Shown here: positions 1-6,140 of the stretch, piece after piece
How positions within the stretch are numbered: position 1 is the stretch's first letter
How the letters are laid out: each line of letters begins with the position of its first letter
Assembly: GCA_946543495.1 (NCBI GenBank)
Contig: CAMNLS010000047.1
Location: 1-8,062 of the forward strand
Origin: an uncultured Selenomonadales bacterium
GTDB lineage: Bacteria > Bacillota > Negativicutes > Selenomonadales > Selenomonadaceae
Direction: 5' to 3'
Length of the DNA stretch: 8,062 nucleotides
Notes under the pieces: generated by a model
What the model was told of the DNA's origin: nothing
Databases searched by the model: none
What the model saw: only the letters and a program-made list of their open reading frames with translations
Made by a program: the position numbers and the translations under genes

Positions 1-510
1 GCGGGCGAGCCGCTTGACTTCACGCAGGCGGATATAAAGTTCAACGGTCATGCTATCGAGTGTCGCATAAATGCCGAAGACCCCAACAAAAATTTTATGC
101 CCACGCCCGGCAAGATTGAATTCCTTCACGAGCCGAGCGGTCCACGCGTTCGTTTTGATAGTGGAGTTACAGCGGGCTTATCAATCGAGCCTTACTACGA
201 TTCTTTGATTGCAAAGCTGATTGTTCACGGGCGCACACGCGGCGACGCAATTAGAATCATGCGGCGGGCATTGAATGAGTTCATGCTCAAAGGCGAAGAT
301 AATTTCGTTAAGACGACTGTTCCTTTGCACCAACACATTCTCGAAGACGATTGGTTCTGTACGGGCAATATTGACACGCAGTTTATAAAGAAACGTCTGC
401 CGATATACGCGGCGGCTCCGAAGAAAATCACTCTTGAAGATAAAATGGATCCCGATCTTGCCGAACGTCTTGCACGTGGCGGCGGACGAATCGACATTGA
501 CTACGCATAA
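1..510 (+). CDS. accC: Biotin carboxylase subunit of acetyl-CoA carboxylase (3' part only)
   Basis: Biotin carboxylase carboxylates biotin on the carrier protein AccB using ATP and bicarbonate, the first half-reaction of acetyl-CoA carboxylase in cytoplasmic fatty-acid synthesis. The reading frame is open from the first base and gives 169 residues before the TAA. Residues 18-26 (AIECRINAE) match the conserved biotin-carboxylase C-terminal signature; by recalled alignment with the E. coli enzyme, Arg22 here corresponds to Arg338, an active-site residue. PTPGKIEF and EPYYDSLIAKLIVHG follow, also typical. Roughly 316 N-terminal residues, including the ATP-grasp core, lie left of the window. The protein runs about 34 residues past the usual E. 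coli end, finishing in ARGGGRIDIDYA, a tail I do not recognise. Pyruvate or propionyl-CoA carboxylase is less likely because the frame stops here with no biotinyl or transferase domain, but the missing upstream part prevents certainty. A strong terminator follows directly. Confidence 0.93.
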   Translation, partial: AGEPLDFTQADIKFNGHAIECRINAEDPNKNFMPTPGKIEFLHEPSGPRVRFDSGVTAGLSIEPYYDSLIAKLIVHGRTRGDAIRIMRRALNEFMLKGEDNFVKTTVPLHQHILEDDWFCTGNIDTQFIKKRLPIYAAAPKKITLEDKMDPDLAERLARGGGRIDIDYA

Positions 511-521
511 AAAATTTTTTT

Positions 522-566
522 GGTGATTAGTGATTTGCTCTATCTTACTACTAATCACTTTTTTTA
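522..566 (+). terminator. Rho-independent terminator after accC
   Basis: A perfect 9-bp inverted repeat is seen: GTGATTAGT at 523-531 and ACTAATCAC at 550-558. A G-U pair can extend it at the base. The loop is 18 bases, and seven consecutive T follow at 559-565. A run of A then T between the accC stop and the stem adds little to the pairing. The stem is AT-rich and the loop rather long, so efficiency is uncertain, but shape and position fit an intrinsic terminator separating accC transcription from the chemotaxis cluster. Confidence 0.85.
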
Positions 567-683
567 TTTGGCAATGAAGGAACTTTAGCATGTCGGGCGA
601 ATAGTAGCTAATAATTGTTTTGAAACGATTGATAGCAAGGACTGTCAACGCAAAATATTTTCGGACAAGGGGAGGCGTCCAAA
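567..683 (+). promoter_or_regulatory. Leader region upstream of cheB, presumed to carry the cluster promoter
   Basis: Since a terminator ends the accC transcript, the cheB-to-fapA cluster most likely starts its own transcript here. I found no box pair I would call with confidence. The best vegetative candidate is TTTAGC at 584-589 with GCTAAT at 607-612 (17-base spacing), a poor match to TTGACA/TATAAT. TTGAAA at 620-625 is a fair -35 but has no good -10 at the right distance. GGCGAATA at 596-603 loosely resembles a sigma28 -10 (GCCGATAA), yet no TAAA lies 15 bases before it. A short palindrome AAAATATTTT sits at 652-661. No ORF is supported in this stretch. Confidence 0.3.
669..675 (+). promoter_or_regulatory. 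Ribosome binding site fixing the TTG start of cheB
   Basis: GGGGAGG lies 8 bases before a TTG at 684. Translation from this TTG gives MIRILIADDSAFMRKVL, exactly the expected beginning of a receiver domain with its acidic pair. The next in-frame ATG would cut off these essential residues. The TTG start is therefore well supported by both spacing and protein content. Confidence 0.85.
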
Positions 684-1826
684 TTGATTCGTATTTTGAT
701 TGCTGATGACTCGGCTTTTATGCGGAAAGTCCTCTCTGATTTATTCAAAAGTCAAAGTGACTTTGAAGTTGTGGGCACGGCAGTGAACGGTCAAGACGCA
801 ATAGAGAAGGTGAAAAAGTTTCAGCCCGATGTGTTGACGCTTGATGTTGTTATGCCTGTTATGGACGGACTAAACGCTCTGGCGGTTATCATGGAGCAAT
901 GTCCGCTACCAGTCGTGATGGTTAGTTCCACAACGCAAAAGGGAACGAACGAAACAATTCGTGCTCTTGCGTTGGGGGCGGTAGACTTCGTCAGCAAGGC
1001 GGGCGGTGCTATTTCCAAAATCGACACGATAAAGGATGAGATTTTGGTAAAGTGTAGATTGGCGGCAAATACTCATGCACGAAAAAATTTAGCCGCAAGT
1101 AAACCGCTCACCTATACTCCAAAGCCGACGAATCTTGAGCCGACTACACGTCGAATTGAGGTAAAGCGCAGGACGGGACTTGTTCTTGGACAAAAACCAA
1201 CGATAACCCGTGTGCCTTCCACTACCGCGCCAGTCAAAAAAATCATTCCTGGTACAGGCAAAAAACTCGTAGTCATCGGCACTTCAACGGGAGGACCTCA
1301 AGCTTTGCAAGCAGTTATAACGCGTCTACCCAGCAATCTCCCATGCGGAGTGGTTGTCGTTCAACACATGCCTGCAGGCTTCACGAAATCTTTGGCAGAT
1401 AGGTTAGACTCCATCAGCGAGATATCAGTTAAGGAGGCAGAGCAAGACGAAATTATAAAACCTGGGCAAGTATATATTGCGCCAGGGGATTATCATTTGC
1501 GGATAGCCCCTGCGGGCGGTGAGCGAAAAATTGTCTTGAGTCAAGAGCCGCGTGTCGGTAATCTTCGTCCCACTGTCAATTACATGTTTGATTCTGCCGC
1601 GCAGTTCGGCAAGGATTTAATATCAGTGATAATGACTGGTATGGGGGCGGACGGTTGCGAGGGCATGAAGAAAATTAAGGCGACGGGTGGTTATTCAATC
1701 GCTCAAGATGAAAATAGTTGCGTCGTCTACGGAATGCCTAAAGCAGTGGTTGACGCAGGACTTGCCGATGAAATTCGCCCTTTAAATAAAATTGCCGAGG
1801 CTATTGTTGAAGCAGTACGAAAATAG
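684..1826 (+). CDS. cheB: Chemotaxis response regulator protein-glutamate methylesterase CheB
   Basis: CheB removes methyl groups from receptor glutamates (and in many bacteria deamidates glutamines), giving adaptation. Its activity rises when CheA phosphorylates its receiver domain. The 380-residue product has a receiver at about 1-120, with acidic Asp8/Asp9, phospho-acceptor Asp54 (TLDVVMP), Ser81/Ser82 and Lys105 (DFVSK). A basic, proline-containing linker at about 130-190 is longer than in E. coli CheB. The esterase domain at about 193-380 shows the catalytic triad Ser201 (GTSTGGP), His228 (VQHMP) and Asp323 (MTGMGADG). All catalytic and phosphorylation residues are intact. The gene is first in the cluster and has a TTG start. 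cheA follows 36 bases later. No cheR is in the window. Confidence 0.97.
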   Translation: MIRILIADDSAFMRKVLSDLFKSQSDFEVVGTAVNGQDAIEKVKKFQPDVLTLDVVMPVMDGLNALAVIMEQCPLPVVMVSSTTQKGTNETIRALALGAVDFVSKAGGAISKIDTIKDEILVKCRLAANTHARKNLAASKPLTYTPKPTNLEPTTRRIEVKRRTGLVLGQKPTITRVPSTTAPVKKIIPGTGKKLVVIGTSTGGPQALQAVITRLPSNLPCGVVVVQHMPAGFTKSLADRLDSISEISVKEAEQDEIIKPGQVYIAPGDYHLRIAPAGGERKIVLSQEPRVGNLRPTVNYMFDSAAQFGKDLISVIMTGMGADGCEGMKKIKATGGYSIAQDENSCVVYGMPKAVVDAGLADEIRPLNKIAEAIVEAVRK

Positions 1827-1862
1827 CGGCTTTATTCGGATAAATAAACAGGAGGAGTTTAA

Positions 1863-4010
1863 ATGGAAACTAATCAATACATGGATATGTTTCTCGACGA
1901 GTCGCATGAACATTTGCAATCGCTCAACGACGGCTTGCTCGGCTTGGAGGACAACGCCGAAGACTTGTCCATTCTTAACGAAATTTTCCGTAATGCGCAC
2001 ACTCTTAAAGGTATGTCGGCAACGATGGGTTATAACAAAATCGCCGAATTGACCCACGAGATGGAAGACGTGCTCGATATGTTGCGCAAAGAGCAATTAA
2101 AGGTAAGCGGTGATATTATCGATACGCTGTTTAAGTGTATTGATTCGCTTGAGCAAATGATTAATAACGTGGCAAACGGCGACCCCGAAGATCTTATCGA
2201 TGTATCGGATTTGGTTGCAAAATTAAGTTCAATAATGCACGGCGACGCTACGCCTGCCGCTTCCAAAAAGGCAGAAGCCCCTGCGGCAACGGCGGCACCT
2301 GCAGGAGAAACAACCGTAACCGCCGCAACTGCGGTCGCACCCGACACAGCCGCTACAGATATTGTCTTTGACTTGACGGACACGGAAAAGAACATCATCG
2401 CCGAAGCAATTAAAAACGGCATGCGCGGCGTTTATCTTAAAGTCACGTTGGCAGAATCTTGCTTGTTGAAATCTGCACGCTCTTATATGGTAATGAACGC
2501 CTTAGAAGAACTCGGCGAAGTCATTCGTACAATCCCGCCTGCAGAAGATTTGGAACAAGAAAATTTTGAGCATTCGTTTGAAGTCGTCTTGATAACAGCA
2601 GGTGAAGAAGAAGCTGTTCAAGAAGCTGTTATGGGCATCTCCGAAATTGAAAAGGCAGAAACGCAGATTATATCATTAGGAGGAGAGTCCTCATCTAAAG
2701 CGGCAAGCGCACCGACTACTGCGAAAAAACCAGCCGCGGCACCGGCAACAGCTCCTGCGCCCGCGCCCGCGCCCGTGCATAAACCTTCAGCACCAGCCAA
2801 TAAACCTGCAGCGGCGGGCGGTGGACAAGCGGCGGCTAATGCGGCACCTCAAAAGAAGAGCCACGCGGGACAATCCGTTCGCGTCGACATTGAAAAACTT
2901 GATACGCTGATGAACTTAATGGGCGAGCTTGTTATAAATAAAGTTCGTCTTGAACAAATCGGGCAGACGCATAGACTTTCAGAACTTACAGAAACTTTGG
3001 AGCAAATGGACAGAGTCACGACCGACCTTCAAAATATCGTCATGAAAGTCCGCATGGTTCCTGTTAGCCAAGTCTTTAACCGCTTCCCGCGCATGGTTCG
3101 CGACGTTACCAAAGAACTTAATAAAGAAATCAACCTGACAATAGAGGGCGAGGATACCGAGCTAGATCGTACCGTTATCGACGAAATCGGCGATCCTATC
3201 ATGCACCTTTTAAGAAATTCGCTTGACCACGGCATCGAAATGCCCGACGAGCGCGAAGCTAAAGGCAAGCCGCGTATCGGTGAAGTTGGACTTATCGCAC
3301 GCCACGAAGGCAACAACGTCGTTATCATGGTCACTGACGACGGTAAAGGAATAGACGCAGATGTCATTCGTCGTAAAGCCGTTGAGAAGGGAATTTTTAC
3401 TCAAGAAGAAGTTGACGCAATGGAAGACGCAGACGCCGTCCGAATTGTCTTCCTGCCTGGTTTTTCCACTGCAGAGAAAATCAGCGACATCAGCGGACGC
3501 GGCGTCGGCATGGACGTTGTTAGAAGTAAAATCGAATCCTTAAGCGGTCAAGTCGACGTTGAAACGCATGTCAACGAAGGCTCCGTTTTCAAAATTAAAT
3601 TGCCGCTGACTTTGGCGATTATCCAAGCGATGCTCGTTCAAGTTCAAGAAGAAATGTATGCTATCCCGCTCGCCTCAATCGACAGCACTTTGAGCGTTCA
3701 GCCGAGCGATATAAGCACTGTACAGAATAACGAGGTTATCGTTTTGCGCGGCGAAATAATTCCGATAATCCGCATGGAAGAAACGTTAATGGTTCCGCAC
3801 GTCAAAGACACTTCGGAGCTATTCGTTGTGGTAGTGCACGCGGGCGAGGCTAAGGCGGGCATAGTCGTCGATAAATTAATTGGTCAGCAAGAAATCGTTA
3901 TAAAGACGCTGGGCAATTTGTTCATGGGCTTGAAGATGTTCTCAGGCGCAACGGTTCTCGGCGACGGCAGGGTTGCATTGATTCTCGACGTGGCGACGAT
4001 GCTTAACTAA
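1863..4010 (+). CDS. cheA: Chemotaxis histidine kinase CheA
   Basis: CheA is the kinase of the receptor-CheW-CheA array and supplies phosphate to CheY and CheB. The 715-residue product has all five standard parts. P1/Hpt covers about 1-105, with phospho-acceptor His46 in NAHTLKG. P2, the response-regulator docking domain, is about 166-272. The P3 dimerisation helices start near 337 (VDIEKLDTLMNLMGELVINK). P4, the ATPase, is about 400-578, with the N box around Asn452 (LLRNSLDHG), the G1 box DDGKG at 492-496 and GRGVGMD from 545. P5, CheW-like, is about 580-715. Two Ala/Pro-rich linkers (about 125-165 and 273-336) flank P2. A GGAGGAG site lies 5 bases before the ATG. cheW starts 12 bases after the stop, so the two are probably co-translated in balanced amounts. 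No key residue is missing. Confidence 0.98.
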   Translation: METNQYMDMFLDESHEHLQSLNDGLLGLEDNAEDLSILNEIFRNAHTLKGMSATMGYNKIAELTHEMEDVLDMLRKEQLKVSGDIIDTLFKCIDSLEQMINNVANGDPEDLIDVSDLVAKLSSIMHGDATPAASKKAEAPAATAAPAGETTVTAATAVAPDTAATDIVFDLTDTEKNIIAEAIKNGMRGVYLKVTLAESCLLKSARSYMVMNALEELGEVIRTIPPAEDLEQENFEHSFEVVLITAGEEEAVQEAVMGISEIEKAETQIISLGGESSSKAASAPTTAKKPAAAPATAPAPAPAPVHKPSAPANKPAAAGGGQAAANAAPQKKSHAGQSVRVDIEKLDTLMNLMGELVINKVRLEQIGQTHRLSELTETLEQMDRVTTDLQNIVMKVRMVPVSQVFNRFPRMVRDVTKELNKEINLTIEGEDTELDRTVIDEIGDPIMHLLRNSLDHGIEMPDEREAKGKPRIGEVGLIARHEGNNVVIMVTDDGKGIDADVIRRKAVEKGIFTQEEVDAMEDADAVRIVFLPGFSTAEKISDISGRGVGMDVVRSKIESLSGQVDVETHVNEGSVFKIKLPLTLAIIQAMLVQVQEEMYAIPLASIDSTLSVQPSDISTVQNNEVIVLRGEIIPIIRMEETLMVPHVKDTSELFVVVVHAGEAKAGIVVDKLIGQQEIVIKTLGNLFMGLKMFSGATVLGDGRVALILDVATMLN
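2757..2774 (+). repeat. Three tandem GCGCCC hexamers inside the cheA linker
   Basis: Three exact copies of a 6-base unit encode Ala-Pro dipeptides from residue 299 in the second interdomain linker, within a longer Ala/Pro/Lys-rich low-complexity segment. Loss or gain of a unit would keep the frame, so the linker length could vary between strains without breaking the kinase. Confidence 0.7.
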
Positions 4011-4022
4011 GGAGGAATTTTT

Positions 4023-4508
4023 ATGGCTAAAGACAGCGCGGCGAATAAAATTAAAAACATTCTGAGCGACGAAGAAGAAGAAGTATATTCCCTGCAAGTC
4101 GTTGCATTTAAACTGCTCGACGAAGAATACGGCGTGAATATCTTCCAAGTCCAAGAGATTCACAATCTTGTTGATATAACTCGCGTCCCCTTTGCGGCAA
4201 GCTTTATCAAAGGCGTTATCAATCAGCGCGGCTCGGTCATGCCCGTTATCGACCTCAAAAAGCGACTCGGTCTTGAGGAATCGCCCTACACCGCCACAAC
4301 TAGAATCGTCACAGTTATCGTCGGCGATTTGCAAGTTGGTATGTTGGTTGACGCCGTCACGGAGGTTTTAACTATTCGTTCCAAACTCGTCGACCCGAAA
4401 AAAACTGTAAGCGATAGAGCAATGGAAAAATTCTTGAGCGGCATTGGCAACATCGACGGACGACTTGTCACAATGCTTAACCTTGATGAGATCGTCGCCT
4501 TGAATTAA
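4023..4508 (+). CDS. cheW: Chemotaxis coupling protein CheW
   Basis: CheW bridges receptors and the P5 domain of CheA in the cytoplasmic face of the chemosensory array. The 161-residue product is a single CheW domain spanning about residues 20-155, with an acidic leader at 13-20. Recognisable stretches are VVAFKLLDEEYGVNIFQVQE, TRVPFAASFIKGVINQRG (conserved Arg69) and VMPVIDLKKRLGL. The length is normal for the family. There is no receiver domain at the C-terminus, which excludes CheV. The ribosome site AAGGAGGAA overlaps the cheA stop codon, and the start is the first ATG after it. cheC follows after 24 bases carrying its own AGAGGTG site. Confidence 0.97.
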   Translation: MAKDSAANKIKNILSDEEEEVYSLQVVAFKLLDEEYGVNIFQVQEIHNLVDITRVPFAASFIKGVINQRGSVMPVIDLKKRLGLEESPYTATTRIVTVIVGDLQVGMLVDAVTEVLTIRSKLVDPKKTVSDRAMEKFLSGIGNIDGRLVTMLNLDEIVALN

Positions 4509-4532
4509 ATAAATTGTAAGAGGTGAATTAAA

Positions 4533-5147
4533 ATGATCGACGAATTCAATTTGACTCCGAATCAACTTGATGCGATGCGCGAAATCGGAAACGTCGGTGC
4601 AGGCAATGCGGCAACAGCACTTTCGCAGGTGCTCAATAAGAAAATCGATATGAACGTTCCAAAAGTCTCTCTTATCCCTATTGAGAAAGTTCCTGACCTC
4701 GTGGGCGGTCCCGATGCTATTATCGTCGCTGTTTTCTTGCGTGTTTATGGCAAAGCACCCGGAAATATCCTCTTCCTCATGCCAAAAGAAAATGCCGGCT
4801 ATATGGTAGATGACTTAATGGGCAAACCGCACGGCACTACGCAAACCTTTAACGATATGGATATTTCGGCGTTAAAGGAAATAGGAAATATCCTCACGGG
4901 TTCCTATCTTAACTCTTTTTTCCACTTCACAAATATATCAATGATACCATCAATACCGTCAATGGCGATGGACATGGCAGGCGCAATTTTAAATATCGTG
5001 CTCGTTCAGCTGGGACAAATGGGCGATCATGCAATGGTTATCGAAACAAAATTCTTGGCTGAAGATAATAGCGTAAACGGTCACTTTTTCCTCGTGCCCG
5101 ACCCTGGTTCGTTGCGTACTTTAGTCAAGGCAGTGGGAGTTGAATAA
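4533..5147 (+). CDS. cheC: CheY-P phosphatase CheC
   Basis: CheC dephosphorylates CheY-P and binds CheD, linking kinase output to receptor deamidation. The 204-residue product is close to the length of B. subtilis CheC (about 209). Two copies of the active-site signature (D/S)-x3-E-x2-N are present: Asp13/Glu17/Asn20 in LDAMREIGN and Ser112/Glu116/Asn119 in SALKEIGN. Having both intact is the CheC pattern; CheX carries one and FliY has additional FliN-like sequence, which is absent. The N-terminal EIGNVGAGNAATALSQ stretch is characteristic. AGAGGTG precedes the ATG. The stop codon is two bases before the cheD start, so translation of the two is probably coupled, matching their physical partnership. 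Confidence 0.95.
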   Translation: MIDEFNLTPNQLDAMREIGNVGAGNAATALSQVLNKKIDMNVPKVSLIPIEKVPDLVGGPDAIIVAVFLRVYGKAPGNILFLMPKENAGYMVDDLMGKPHGTTQTFNDMDISALKEIGNILTGSYLNSFFHFTNISMIPSIPSMAMDMAGAILNIVLVQLGQMGDHAMVIETKFLAEDNSVNGHFFLVPDPGSLRTLVKAVGVE

Positions 5148-5149
5148 TT

Positions 5150-5635
5150 ATGGCAGACCTTATCAAAGTCGGCATGGCTGATTACAAGGTCGGTCATAGT
5201 CCGTCTACTCTCGTAAGCTATGGCTTAGGTTCGTGTATTGGCGTTTCTCTATATGACCCGATAAAAAAAGTCGGCGGACTTTTGCATATTATGTTGCCCG
5301 ACAGTACGCAGGCAAGAGCAAGCGACAATCCCGCTAAATTTGCAGATACGGGTATTCCACTAATGATTAAAGACGTTGTTGCACTCGGTGCTACTAAAGC
5401 GCGGCTTGTCGCTAAAATTGCTGGCGGCGCGCAGATGTTTGCTTTCTCAAATGCAAGCGACATTATGAAAGTCGGCACTAGGAACGCGGAATCTTGCAAA
5501 CAAATTCTTCGGCGCAATGGCATAAAAATTATCGCAGAGGATACGGGCGGCAACTATGGGCGCACAGTCTCAATCGACTTGGCTACTGGCTCTTACAAAG
5601 TTAAAACAATCGACCGCGGCGAAAAGACTATTTAA
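5150..5635 (+). CDS. cheD: Chemoreceptor glutamine deamidase CheD
   Basis: CheD converts specific receptor glutamines to glutamates and in Bacillota also takes part in an adaptation loop with CheC. The 161-residue product has normal family length and the catalytic Cys29 in YGLGSCIGVSLYDP and His46 in GGLLHIMLPDS. The third catalytic position, six residues before the Cys and a Thr in the T. maritima and B. subtilis enzymes as I recall them, is Ser23 here, a conservative change likely to keep function. The later segments AKIAGGAQMF, IGxRN-like VGTRNAESC and EDTGGNYGRTV fit the family. A GGGAG site for translation lies inside the 3' end of cheC. The gap to the next gene is 92 bases, the longest inside the cluster. 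Confidence 0.95.
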   Translation: MADLIKVGMADYKVGHSPSTLVSYGLGSCIGVSLYDPIKKVGGLLHIMLPDSTQARASDNPAKFADTGIPLMIKDVVALGATKARLVAKIAGGAQMFAFSNASDIMKVGTRNAESCKQILRRNGIKIIAEDTGGNYGRTVSIDLATGSYKVKTIDRGEKTI

Positions 5636-5727
5636 TAAATCACGCTATAATACTTCATTGCTAAAAGCGATTGACGGTTTTTCTTAACTTACAACGACGA
5701 TTTTTTATAAATACGTGGTGAAAAACT
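5636..5727 (+). promoter_or_regulatory. Spacer between cheD and the membrane-protein gene, with an isolated TATAAT
   Basis: A perfect TATAAT is at 5646-5651, but 16-18 bases upstream there is only AAGACT-like sequence inside the cheD end, so the -35 is poor and there is no TGn extension. A TTGACG at 5671-5676 has no matching -10. I see no terminator hairpin with a T-run here. An internal promoter driving the membrane protein and sigma factor is possible but weakly supported; read-through from cheD is equally consistent. Confidence 0.25.
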
Positions 5728-6105
5728 TTGACAGGATTTTATGGTTATCTTGAAAGCGTCATGCCCATCAAAAGAATTATAATCTCACTGGCGATTGGCA
5801 TGGTTTCATTGTTTATCGTACTTATCTCAGGGCTGACAAGTGATTTCGTGAGCGGCGAAACTGTAGCGTCGCGAACTTTTTCGGCCTTTTCTTTTACCAG
5901 CTTGGTGACTTTTATTTTTTTGATGAGTTGCGAGGAATACGCTATATTCAAGACCAAACGTGAGCTTGAAGATTTCATAGACGATGCACCTTTTGGCGAG
6001 ACCAATGAAAATTTCAACAGGGCAGAATATTTCCACGAAGAAGAACCTGTGGGGGAAGACGCTTTCCGCCCAATGGACTTTGGACAATTCGCGAATCAAA
6101 ACTAA
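5728..6105 (+). CDS. Small two-helix membrane protein of unknown function
   Basis: I do not recognise this 125-residue protein. It has two hydrophobic segments, about residues 17-36 (IIISLAIGMVSLFIVLISGL) and 50-68, separated by a short polar loop. Lys15/Arg16 before the first and Lys75/Lys77/Arg78 after the second predict a hairpin with both ends in the cytoplasm by the positive-inside rule. The C-terminal tail of about 55 residues is acidic (EDFIDDAPFGE, HEEEPVGED) and ends in FRPMDFGQFANQN. The TTG start is chosen because GTGGTGA lies 6-7 bases upstream; an in-frame ATG at 5761 would shorten the protein to 114 residues but lacks a visible ribosome site. It sits between cheD and the flagellar sigma gene, so a motility role is inferred. 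SwrB of B. subtilis is a membrane protein next to sigD, but on the other side and I see no sequence match. Confidence 0.75.
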   Translation: MTGFYGYLESVMPIKRIIISLAIGMVSLFIVLISGLTSDFVSGETVASRTFSAFSFTSLVTFIFLMSCEEYAIFKTKRELEDFIDDAPFGETNENFNRAEYFHEEEPVGEDAFRPMDFGQFANQN

Positions 6106-6122
6106 ATCTTTAAAATGTGGCG

Positions 6123-6133
6123 AGGGACGGTGA
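6123..6133 (+). promoter_or_regulatory. Ribosome binding site favouring the ATG start of the sigma factor
   Basis: The purine-rich stretch GAGGGACGGTGA ends 7 bases before the ATG at 6141. An upstream in-frame GTG at 6117 would add eight residues (MARDGEST), but it is preceded only by AT-rich sequence without a Shine-Dalgarno match, and this purine run would then lie within the coding sequence. The ATG is the better start. Confidence 0.7.
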
Positions 6134-6140
6134 ATCAACT

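Noticed and set aside
568..583. Sigma54-like promoter beginning TTGGCA upstream of cheB
   Set aside because: The GG is present, but the base pair expected at the -12 position is AC instead of GC and the TTGC box is not seen.
181..648. A 155-codon open frame on the - strand crossing the accC end and the terminator
   Set aside because: It is antisense to the clearly conserved accC frame and runs through a terminator hairpin. Its predicted protein is Cys/Asn/Ile-rich with no recognisable domain.
1792..2052. An 86-codon + strand frame overlapping the end of cheB and the start of cheA
   Set aside because: It overlaps two well-supported genes in another frame, and its product has no family resemblance.
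2030..2422. Long - strand open frames opposite cheA (also 2618-2800 and 3029-3404)
   Set aside because: They mirror GC-biased codons and the Ala/Pro linkers of cheA. The products are low-complexity Ala/Gly/Ser/Val runs, and the + strand frame is unambiguous.
6117..6140. GTG at 6117 as the start of the sigma factor
   Set aside because: No ribosome site precedes it, while a purine-rich site is correctly spaced for the ATG at 6141 and the conserved protein begins after that.
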